Positions 7,432 to 13,446 of a DNA stretch of 25,317 nt are shown one piece after another. Below the pieces are notes generated by a model. That model was given only the letters and a program-made list of their open reading frames with translations. It was not told the DNA's origin and made no database searches. Position 1 is the first letter of the stretch. Each line of letters begins with the position of its first letter. A program made the position numbers and the translations under genes. The stretch lies in contig CAZYCR010000010.1 in the NCBI GenBank assembly GCA_964645815.1, positions 1-25,317 on the forward strand, read 5' to 3'. This DNA is from JAHISC01 sp964645815 (GTDB lineage: Bacteria; Patescibacteriota; Patescibacteriia; UBA9934).

Positions 7432-8487
7432 CTATTTGACTAAACCGATATCGAGTAAAGCAATAATAATTCCCAAAAATGCCGCAATCCAAGAAATGAC
7501 CCAAAAACGCATGACAACTTTTGGTTCTGGCCAACCAATGGCTTCGTAATGATGATGGATCGGCGCAACTTGAAAGACCTTTCTCTTGAAAACCTTCTTG
7601 GAAATTAATTGAATAATTGTTGTCACTGATTCGACGACAAAAACTAGACCAATAATTGGCAAAAGCAAAGCATAATTAGTGAGCATGGCTACGATCCCCA
7701 ATGTAACCCCCAAAGACATCGCTCCAGTGTCTCCCATAAAAAATCGGGCCGGATAAATATTAAACCAAAGGAATGCTAGTAAGGCTCCGGAGATAACACC
7801 ACAGAAAGCAGCGAGTTCGTATTTTTCAAGCATGAAAGCAATCACTGCATAAGCCCCAAAGGACGAAACTAAAGTGCCTCCGGCCAAACCATCAAGACCA
7901 TCAGTTTGGTTGACTGAAAACGACGTTCCGACAATCACCAGAACAAAAAGCGGGATATACCAGTAACCAATTTCAAAACTACCCAAAAGTGGTACTCGCA
8001 ACAGATCCCAATCAAGTTTAAAGAAAAACCACCAAGCTCCAACCAAAGCTATCAGCGTATACAAAATTAGGCGATGACGAATATCAATTCCGCCACCGTG
8101 TTTACCAATTTGTCGTGCGTTTAATAAATCATCTCCAAGTCCAACCAAACCAGACGCGACCAAAGCAGCCAGCGGTAACCAAGTTTGTCCGCGAGTTAAG
8201 AAATGAAGTTTACCAATAAAATGACTTGGATCAATCCAATGAACCAAGAAGAAGAATGCAGCGACAGCCAGAACCGTTCCCCAAATCAAGACTCCTCCCA
8301 TGGTTGGAGTGCCTGCTTTTTTTTCGTGCATCTTATGAAAAATTGGGGCTTCTGATTTGCTACGCAAAGACTTCCCCATCTTATACTTATAAAGAAGGTT
8401 GGTAAGTAAAGGGGTCCATAAAATTGCTACCACAAAAGAGATAGTGGTTAGCGCCAAAATTTTTATAACAACAAAAACATCAACCAT
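7432..8487 (-). CDS. mraY: Phospho-N-acetylmuramoyl-pentapeptide transferase MraY
   Basis: This integral membrane enzyme transfers phospho-MurNAc-pentapeptide to undecaprenyl phosphate, giving lipid I. It has 351 residues and about ten membrane segments. Visible family motifs are KKAGTPTMGG (near 56-65), the catalytic GDDLLN (DDxxN, near 118-123), NQTDGLDGLAGG (near 192-203), FMGDTGAMSLG and the late cytoplasmic PIHHHYE with FQVAPIHHH. In most MraY the middle motif is NLTDGLDG; here it is NQTDGLDG. The start overlaps the upstream 130-residue gene by 8 nt. It is the first wall-synthesis gene of the mraY-ftsW-murG string; murD, often found between mraY and ftsW, is instead at 1-1047. Confidence 0.95.
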   Translation of the reverse strand: MVDVFVVIKILALTTISFVVAILWTPLLTNLLYKYKMGKSLRSKSEAPIFHKMHEKKAGTPTMGGVLIWGTVLAVAAFFFLVHWIDPSHFIGKLHFLTRGQTWLPLAALVASGLVGLGDDLLNARQIGKHGGGIDIRHRLILYTLIALVGAWWFFFKLDWDLLRVPLLGSFEIGYWYIPLFVLVIVGTSFSVNQTDGLDGLAGGTLVSSFGAYAVIAFMLEKYELAAFCGVISGALLAFLWFNIYPARFFMGDTGAMSLGVTLGIVAMLTNYALLLPIIGLVFVVESVTTIIQLISKKVFKRKVFQVAPIHHHYEAIGWPEPKVVMRFWVISWIAAFLGIIIALLDIGLVK

Positions 8488-8872
8488 ATGCTAAGTTAAA
8501 TAAGACAACGAAAATCATTGCCAACAATAAAAAGAACTGAACCAACAATGCGGTGGCCACCAAGAGATAACTAAGAACCTTCTCTTTTTTCCAATAAAGC
8601 AGTGCGATAAAATAATTGAATATTAAGATAGCTGCTCCGATGATTGGTATGAAAAAGACGTGCCACCAGAGACCAAAAGCATCAACCCCGAAATGGATGT
8701 TGTAGTGAAGAGGTATTGTACCCGCATCTTTAATATCAGGCAGTAGCTGCCAGGCGGGTAAAAATACACACAGCCCAAGGAAAAGTAAGGAGATGACAAA
8801 AGTCAACCAAAAAAAACGCTTTGATGACATCGCCTTAAAATTCTTGAAAATTTTGCTAATTCTTGCTCTCAT
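8480..8872 (-). CDS. Small three-TM membrane protein heading the mraY operon (DUF1648-like motif)
   Basis: This 130-residue protein has a basic N-terminus (RARISKIFKNFK) and three hydrophobic segments, at about 20-42, 70-92 and 100-127. Between the first two is IPLHYNIHFGVDAFGLWW. The pattern P-x-H-[FY]-N-x-x-[FG]-G-x-D resembles the motif of DUF1648/SdpI-type membrane proteins, but the protein is short and the match is by eye only. It overlaps mraY by 8 nt, so the two are probably coupled. A GATAAT box sits 8 nt before its ATG and would give an almost leaderless mRNA; GAGG, 4 nt before the ATG, is an alternative ribosome site. A wall-related or immunity-like role is possible from context only. 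Confidence 0.7.
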   Translation of the reverse strand: MRARISKIFKNFKAMSSKRFFWLTFVISLLFLGLCVFLPAWQLLPDIKDAGTIPLHYNIHFGVDAFGLWWHVFFIPIIGAAILIFNYFIALLYWKKEKVLSYLLVATALLVQFFLLLAMIFVVLFNLAYG

Positions 8873-8946
8873 GTGGCCTCATTATCTTCAAAAAACACCA
8901 AAAAACGTAATCTTTCTGGTAATTATCATACATCTTTCCTAGCTGC

Positions 8947-8975
8947 TTGACAACGGACAGAAAATATTATACGAT
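8947..8975 (+). promoter_or_regulatory. Promoter of the rpmA transcript
   Basis: A perfect TTGACA (8947-8952) lies 17 bases before TACGAT (8970-8975, four of six matches). Transcription would start near 8982, within the GC-rich hairpin, giving a leader of about 205 nt that contains element B. Confidence 0.7.
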
Positions 8976-9026
8976 GCCGCCATCGTTGTTTCGGCGGCAC
9001 AGCCGTCGAGATGGGACATAAATTGT

Positions 9027-9173
9027 AACGAGCGTAGCAAAACTAGCTTCAATAATGCGAGTGTATTAGCTTGGATGCAATACAAGGAAGAAATCGAGTA
9101 TTGAGGAGCCGTACTAGATAGGTACGGTGACGAAAAGCGCAGATTTCTGACGCAGTAGTGCGCCAAGATAATA
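9027..9173 (+). ncRNA. Structured leader element, copy B (5' leader of rpmA)
   Basis: This is the second copy of the element at 3850-3986. The closing stem is TATTA-CTTGG (9064-9068, 9070-9074) with CCAAG-TAATA (9163-9167, 9169-9173), a different sequence from copy A at the same place. The second stem is CAATAC/GTATTG (9078-9083 with 9098-9103) around the conserved AAGGAAGA-AA-CGA loop. The third is CCGTAC/GTACGG (9109-9114 with 9122-9127), loop 7 nt. The fourth is GCGCA/TGCGC (9137-9141 with 9159-9163). The block AACGAGCGTAGCAAA (9027-9041) lies further upstream of the stem than in copy A. It ends 16 nt before the rpmA ATG, and no Shine-Dalgarno is visible in between. A cis-acting translation or stability element, or a processed small RNA, would fit; neither is shown. 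Confidence 0.7.
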
Positions 9174-9189
9174 GCAAGCAGCAAACACT

Positions 9190-9471
9190 ATGGCACATAA
9201 AAAAGCGCAGGGCAGTACCCGGAACGGCCGAGATTCGCAAGCGCAAAGACTCGGTTTAAAAAAATCAGACGGTGAGTTTGCAAAAACTGGCCAGATTTTG
9301 ATTCGTCAGCGCGGTACTAAATATCGACCTGGTAAAAATGTTGGTCGAGGTAAAGATGACAGCTTGTATGCTCTTACCAACGGAACTGTTAAGTTCTTGA
9401 AAAAGCAAGTTAAGAATTTCCATGGAAGCTTGATCAAGAAGACATTCGTGAGCATTGTAGAAACAAAATAA
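9190..9471 (+). CDS. rpmA: 50S ribosomal protein bL27
   Basis: This small basic large-subunit protein has an N-terminal tail that reaches the peptidyl-transferase centre. The 93 residues match the family closely: [20 protein letters not shown] at the N-terminus, [20 protein letters not shown] in the core and a basic C-terminal tail. There is no Firmicutes-type cleaved N-terminal extension. It is usually paired with rplU (bL21); here it stands alone with its own promoter, a leader of about 205 nt carrying element B, and its own terminator. The ATG at 9190 has no visible ribosome site within 15 nt. Confidence 0.97.
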   Translation: MAHKKAQGSTRNGRDSQAQRLGLKKSDGEFAKTGQILIRQRGTKYRPGKNVGRGKDDSLYALTNGTVKFLKKQVKNFHGSLIKKTFVSIVETK

Positions 9472-9480
9472 AACAATCAA

Positions 9481-9508
9481 AAATCCGGCTCCAAAAGCCG
9501 GGTTTTTG
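9481..9508. terminator. Bidirectional terminator between rpmA and pyrG
   Basis: The stem CCGGCT (9485-9490) with AGCCGG (9496-9501), extended by flanking A-T pairs, is followed by TTTTTG on the plus strand. The A-run on its left gives ATTTTTG on the minus strand, so it also serves pyrG, which ends at 9516. Confidence 0.9.
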
Positions 9509-9515
9509 TTTTAAA

Positions 9516-11141
9516 TTATTTCTCCTTAGCGGCACGGAGGAAACCGACGAATAGCGGATGCGGCGAAAGAGGTCTGCTTTGAAATTCTGGATGAAACTGA
9601 ACACCAACAAAGAAAGGATGATCCTTGACTTCGACAATCTCAACCAAACTATCGTCCGGCGATGTTCCGGCAATCACCAAACCAGCTGCTTCCAATTCTT
9701 GTCGATACTCATTGTTAAACTCATAACGATGACGATGACGCTCGCTGATTTCATTTTTTCCGTAGGCCGCAGCCGAGAAAGTATCATTGGCTAACTTACA
9801 TGGATAGCTGCCCAAACGCATAGTGCCACCATAAGAACCACTTTCAATTTTCGAAACTTGATCAGCCATGGTGTGAATAACCGGTTTTTCGGTCTTAGCG
9901 TTAATTTCAGTAGTGTTAGCATCTGACCAACCAAGTACGTCACGGGCAAACTCAATCACAGCACACTGCATACCATAGCAAAGGCCGAGATAAGGAATCT
10001 TATTTTCGCGAGCAAATTTAATCACCTGAATCTTTCCTTCAATTCCTCTCGAGCCAAACCCGCCAGGTATTAAAAGACCGTGGAAATTTTTTAATTCTTC
10101 GAGCTTCTCCGGATGTTCTTCGTACTCCTCTGAGTTGAGCCAAGCAATTTCAGGTTTGACGCCAACTTCTGCAGCTGCATGTTTAATAGCTTCGAGTACA
10201 GAAATATAGGCATCGGAAAGAGTAAAATCACCGGTTGAAAAATATTTTCCAACAACTCCGATCTTTACTACCTTGTCAGCAGATCTCATTCTCTCAGTGA
10301 AAGCTCGCCACTCATCAAGATGATTGTATTTCACTTCAAGACCAAAGGTCTTCAAAACATTGGCAGCAAAATGTTGCTCCTCAAACATGGCCGGAATATC
10401 ATAGACAGATTTAGCATCCGGGGCACTGATGATATGCTCCCAAGGCACTGCACAAGAATATGCAATCTTCTTTTTACGAGGTTCATCCATCGCCATGGTA
10501 GAACGGCCAATAATAAAATCCGGCTGGATACCTGTTCCATTGAGTGTCCGAACAGCGTACTGAGTTGGCTTTGTTTTCATTTCGCCAATCGAAGGCGGTA
10601 CCGGCAAATAACTAACCAATGCATAAGCCACTGACTGCGGATCGCGCAATTTCATCATTCTGGCTGCCTCCAAGAAGAGCACATTTTGATACTCTCCTAC
10701 TGTTCCACCGATTTCAATGAGAGTGATGTCAGCGTCAGCGTGCTCGGCGGCAGCATCAATGCGACGAATGATTTCCTCTGGCACATGCGGTACAACCTCA
10801 ACACATTTACCGCCATATTCAAGATTTCTTTCCCGCTCAATAACCGTTCGATAGACTCGACCAGTTGTCATATAGTTGACTCGGGTAATATCAACTTCGA
10901 GATAACGTTCGTAGGTACCAATATCCTGATCTGTTTCATCACCATCAATGGTCACAAAAACTTCGCCATGTTCTACCGGATTCATGGTGCCAGCGTCCAC
11001 GTTAACGTACGGATCAACTTTAATAGCTGTAACTTTATAACCCTTAACTTTGAGAGTTAAACCGAGTGCAGCAGAAGACGTTCCTTTTCCTACGCCGCTC
11101 ATTACACCTCCCACAATGAACAAGAATTTTCTGTTTTTCAT
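9516..11141 (-). CDS. pyrG: CTP synthase (glutamine-hydrolysing)
   Basis: This enzyme makes CTP from UTP, ATP and glutamine. From the ATG at 11141 it has 541 residues, the normal length. The amidoligase domain shows GGVMSGVGKGTSSAALG (11-27), the UTP/Mg block DGDETDQDIGTYERY (67-80, D71 equivalent to the E. coli Mg ligand), EIGGTVG (143-149) and KTKPTQ. The glutaminase domain shows LIPGGFGSRG, YLGLCYGMQ with the Cys nucleophile, and HPEFQSRP with the catalytic His-Glu. After GGTVG the family usually reads DIES; here it is EYQN (see findings). An earlier ATG at 11168 lies inside a hairpin and would add nine unrelated residues, so I prefer 11141. It follows rplI by 40 nt. Confidence 0.95.
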   Translation of the reverse strand: MKNRKFLFIVGGVMSGVGKGTSSAALGLTLKVKGYKVTAIKVDPYVNVDAGTMNPVEHGEVFVTIDGDETDQDIGTYERYLEVDITRVNYMTTGRVYRTVIERERNLEYGGKCVEVVPHVPEEIIRRIDAAAEHADADITLIEIGGTVGEYQNVLFLEAARMMKLRDPQSVAYALVSYLPVPPSIGEMKTKPTQYAVRTLNGTGIQPDFIIGRSTMAMDEPRKKKIAYSCAVPWEHIISAPDAKSVYDIPAMFEEQHFAANVLKTFGLEVKYNHLDEWRAFTERMRSADKVVKIGVVGKYFSTGDFTLSDAYISVLEAIKHAAAEVGVKPEIAWLNSEEYEEHPEKLEELKNFHGLLIPGGFGSRGIEGKIQVIKFARENKIPYLGLCYGMQCAVIEFARDVLGWSDANTTEINAKTEKPVIHTMADQVSKIESGSYGGTMRLGSYPCKLANDTFSAAAYGKNEISERHRHRYEFNNEYRQELEAAGLVIAGTSPDDSLVEIVEVKDHPFFVGVQFHPEFQSRPLSPHPLFVGFLRAAKEK

Positions 11142-11157
11142 ATTCGTTGTACAACAA

Positions 11158-11179
11158 ACATCGGCCATTTGGCCGATGT
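11158..11179 (-). terminator. Hairpin between rplI and pyrG (terminator or attenuator)
   Basis: A perfect 9-bp stem, ACATCGGCC with GGCCGATGT, with a 4-nt loop is followed on the minus strand by TTGTTGT. It fills most of the 40-nt gap between rplI and pyrG. It could end part of the rplI transcript or act as a pyrG leader control hairpin. A 10-bp perfect palindrome, GTTGTACAAC (11146-11155), lies between it and the pyrG start. Confidence 0.6.
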
Positions 11180-11181
11180 GG

Positions 11182-11619
11182 TTATTTTGCTTCGATGATA
11201 ATAGTTAGTCTGGCTTCAAAGCCACTTGGGAAATTAACTGTCGCTTCGTATTCCCCCACTTCTTTTTGACTTTCGAACTCAATCCAGTCTGCATCAATTT
11301 TATGCTTCATGGACTTTAGCGCCTCAGCGATCTCTTTGGCACCAACTGAGCCGTACAGTTTTCCATTGTCAGCCTTTTCTTGGATCACAACTTCCAAACC
11401 ATCGATTGTTTTAGCCAACTTCTTTTCAGCTAGTTCCTCTTTTTTTGACTTCTTGGCAGCTGATTTTACTTTATCTTCCTGGGCTTTGATATTTGTCTCA
11501 TTAGCCTCAACAGCCAAATGCTGTGGGAAGAGAAAATTCATGGCATAGCCTTCAGAGACCTCAACCACTTCCCCCTTGAGTCCGTGACTCTTAACATTCT
11601 CTAGAAGTATCACTTTCAT
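11182..11619 (-). CDS. rplI: 50S ribosomal protein bL9
   Basis: This large-subunit protein has an N-terminal rRNA-binding domain, a long helix and a C-terminal domain. It has 145 residues, close to the usual 148. The N-terminus MKVILLENVKSHGLKGEVVE and the signature GYAMNFLFPQHLAV are diagnostic; a Lys/Glu-rich helix (about 45-75) and a C-terminal domain follow. bL9 has been reported missing from several CPR lineages, so its presence helps place the organism. A TATAAT box (11628-11633) ends only 8 nt before the ATG, suggesting a leaderless mRNA with no ribosome site. pyrG lies downstream, behind a hairpin. Confidence 0.96.
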   Translation of the reverse strand: MKVILLENVKSHGLKGEVVEVSEGYAMNFLFPQHLAVEANETNIKAQEDKVKSAAKKSKKEELAEKKLAKTIDGLEVVIQEKADNGKLYGSVGAKEIAEALKSMKHKIDADWIEFESQKEVGEYEATVNFPSGFEARLTIIIEAK

Positions 11620-11627
11620 ACGCCGGC

Positions 11628-11633
11628 ATTATA
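11628..11633 (-). promoter_or_regulatory. -10 box of the rplI promoter
   Basis: On the minus strand TATAAT is followed by GCCGGCGT and then the ATG at 11619. With normal spacing transcription would start at or within one or two bases of the ATG. No clear -35 was identified. Confidence 0.6.
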
Positions 11634-11660
11634 CTCATTTTCTAAGACTTATACAAATCG

Positions 11661-12152
11661 TTATTTTTTTAAATTTTTCAGGGCTTTTTGAATGATTGGC
11701 TTCATGTCACGATAGCTTGAACGTTTGACCACAACTTCCAGAGGCACCCAGGCAACAGCTTGAATCTTCTCTCCTTTTTCATGTGATTTTGGTAACCTTA
11801 ATTTCGCGTTAGCTGGTGCTTTGAACAAAAAATAATGGATGAATTTATGGACTAATTTTCCTTTGAAAACAAAACGATCTCTAAACCAAATATCAATCTG
11901 CCCCAGAGGCACAATAAACTCCAGCTTTTCCAAACCTAATTCTTCCTTTATTTCTCTCTCAGCCGCACGCTTGCGAGATTCCCGTCGTCGACGAACGTGA
12001 CCTTTTGGGAAGGTCCAGTTTCCAAATGAATCTTGCAACATGGCAATATAAAGACCGCGGCCAGTTTCTTTATAGACCAAACCACCGGCCGAGACTTCAA
12101 CGCGATGTTGCGGTTTTTTAGTTTCCTTTCTGGAGGAAATCGATTGCCGCAT
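11661..12152 (-). CDS. Nudix hydrolase with a one-residue insertion in the Nudix box
   Basis: This hydrolase acts on nucleoside diphosphates linked to another group; the substrate is unknown. From ATG 12152 the protein has 163 residues. The fold begins at VSAGGLVYK (20-28), and the Nudix helix region spans 51-74: G51, E58, R66, E67, E70, E71, G73. The consensus G-x5-E is here G-x6-E because four Args (54-57) replace the usual three residues; the catalytic RExxEE part is intact. The very basic N-terminus (SSRKETKKPQHR) is also unusual. The gene starts inside the 3' end of ctpA. Earlier ATGs at 12176 and 12230 overlap ctpA further and add no recognisable domain. The 35-nt overlap suggests translational coupling with ctpA. 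Confidence 0.85.
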   Translation of the reverse strand: MRQSISSRKETKKPQHRVEVSAGGLVYKETGRGLYIAMLQDSFGNWTFPKGHVRRRRESRKRAAEREIKEELGLEKLEFIVPLGQIDIWFRDRFVFKGKLVHKFIHYFLFKAPANAKLRLPKSHEKGEKIQAVAWVPLEVVVKRSSYRDMKPIIQKALKNLKK

Positions 12153-13356
12153 CGAATTGTGGGGTTTTGCCTGCATCGTAATCTTCTTGAGTGAATTCAA
12201 CAATTCTGTCTGGCTCAATGCCAACATCATTGATAAAACGACCCAACGGAGTTAACCATTCAGCTACAGTAATCTTAACTGCTGAACCGTCTGGGAGCTC
12301 ATACATTTCCTGTACCGAGCCTTTACCAAAAGTTTGTTCACCAATCAAAGTTGCAACATTGTAATCCTGTAAAGCTCCGGCCAAAATCTCTGATCCTGAA
12401 GCCGAACCGCCATTAATCAAAACAACGGTTGGAATGCCGGCCAATTGAGCAACGCCGGCTGCGGATATTTCCGTTTGCTTATCTTGAACTTTTTCAATCA
12501 CTGCTGTTTTACCATCTATCCAGAAACCAGCGACGTTAACAGCCTCTGTCAAAAGTCCACCCGGATTGTTTCGAAGATCCAGAACAATACCGGAAACATC
12601 TTGAGTTAAAATTTCTTGTACAGCTGCTTGAAAAAGTGTGGTGGTATCTTCATTAAACATATAAATATTCACCACAGCTATACCATCATCACGAATCTCC
12701 CACTCCACACTATCCAGATTAATCTCGCCTCTGACTATCTCAATATCGCGAACATCTTTCCAACCGTCTCGCCACATGGTCAAAACAACAGGTGTGCCCT
12801 CTTCACCACGGATCAAACTGACCGCATCATTGACACTCATGCCATAAGTTTCCTGACCGTCGATGGCTACAATACTGTCTCCTGCCATGACTCCAGCTTG
12901 TTCTGCCGGCGAATCAGCTAGCGGAGCAACAATAACGATCGTGTCGTCGCGTGTACCAATCTCTGCTCCGATTCCAAAAAAAGTTCCATCGAGTTCCATG
13001 TTAAATTCTTCGGCCGACTCTGGTGTAAAGAACATGGAATAAGGATCATCAAGAGCCGAGAAAAGCCCCTGCATCGCTCCATAAAACAACGATTCTTCAG
13101 AAACTGGTTGATGAACGTAGGACTCTTTAATTAAATCCCATGCATCCCAAAACTGTCTGAAATCAATATCAGCAGCTGAGCTTGAGATATCCCCCTGATG
13201 TGTTACATGAGCCTCACCGCTTGGTACAATAGATTTAGCTCCATGGTTGTTGCCCGCGATATAGCCAACATAAAAAACGACCACCAAAGCAGTTACTGCT
13301 ACCAAAAGGTAGGAAAAAGAAAAACCAGAGGTTTTCCGAGAGTTTTCTTCTTGCAT
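12118..13356 (-). CDS. C-terminal processing protease, S41 family (CtpA-like)
   Basis: This 412-residue extracytoplasmic serine protease is anchored by one N-terminal membrane segment (about 13-32). The order is an N-terminal helical region (FWDAWDLIKESYV, GAMQGLFSALDDPYSMF), a PDZ domain (about 115-195, with FFGIGAEIG and AGVMAGDSIVAIDG), and the S41 core. The core has LDLRNNPGGLL, the catalytic Ser in GGSASGSEILAGAL and the catalytic Lys in GEQTFGKGSVQ. These enzymes trim C-termini of envelope proteins and sometimes act in wall-hydrolase control. A TAGAAT box with TGC extension lies 11 nt before the ATG, so the leader would be about 4-5 nt. The Nudix gene overlaps its end. Confidence 0.93.
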   Translation of the reverse strand: MQEENSRKTSGFSFSYLLVAVTALVVVFYVGYIAGNNHGAKSIVPSGEAHVTHQGDISSSAADIDFRQFWDAWDLIKESYVHQPVSEESLFYGAMQGLFSALDDPYSMFFTPESAEEFNMELDGTFFGIGAEIGTRDDTIVIVAPLADSPAEQAGVMAGDSIVAIDGQETYGMSVNDAVSLIRGEEGTPVVLTMWRDGWKDVRDIEIVRGEINLDSVEWEIRDDGIAVVNIYMFNEDTTTLFQAAVQEILTQDVSGIVLDLRNNPGGLLTEAVNVAGFWIDGKTAVIEKVQDKQTEISAAGVAQLAGIPTVVLINGGSASGSEILAGALQDYNVATLIGEQTFGKGSVQEMYELPDGSAVKITVAEWLTPLGRFINDVGIEPDRIVEFTQEDYDAGKTPQFDAAIDFLQKGN

Positions 13357-13367
13357 AATACCCGGCT

Positions 13368-13373
13368 ATTCTA
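13368..13373 (-). promoter_or_regulatory. Extended -10 box of the ctpA promoter
   Basis: The minus strand reads TGC-TAGAAT, with 11 nt to the ATG at 13356. A weak -35 candidate (TTTATG, 13391-13396) is spaced by 17. It is divergent from the promoter at 13402-13430. Confidence 0.5.
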
Positions 13374-13401
13374 GCATAAAACCAATTGAACATAAATAGA
13401 C

Positions 13402-13430
13402 TTGACTGGGATCATTTTTCTTGCTAGTTT
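13402..13430 (+). promoter_or_regulatory. Promoter of the PEGA-domain gene
   Basis: TTGACT (13402-13407) lies 17 bases before TAGTTT (13425-13430), preceded by TGC. Five of six -35 bases match, but the -10 is weak. The start codon at 13447 is about 10 nt after the predicted transcription start. Confidence 0.5.
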
Positions 13431-13446
13431 TAGCCGAAAGATTCAT

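Larger units (their letters stand above)
8873..9189. other. 317-nt intergenic region: divergent promoters and element B leader
   Basis: From left to right it holds a candidate minus-strand -10 (GATAAT, 8881-8886) for the mraY operon, the rpmA promoter at 8947-8975, a GCCGCC/GGCGGC hairpin (8976-8981 with 8993-8998) at the predicted transcript start, and element B (9027-9173). The ATG of rpmA follows at 9190. Short minus-strand ORFs here are antisense readings of the RNA element and I do not call them genes. Confidence 0.75.

Noticed and set aside
8939..9184. Minus-strand ORF antisense to the rpmA leader.
   Set aside because: Same reason as above: it is an antisense reading of element B and crosses the rpmA promoter.
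11142..11168. Longer start for pyrG giving an extra MADVCCTTN.
   Set aside because: The start codon is inside a perfect hairpin and the extra residues are not family-like.
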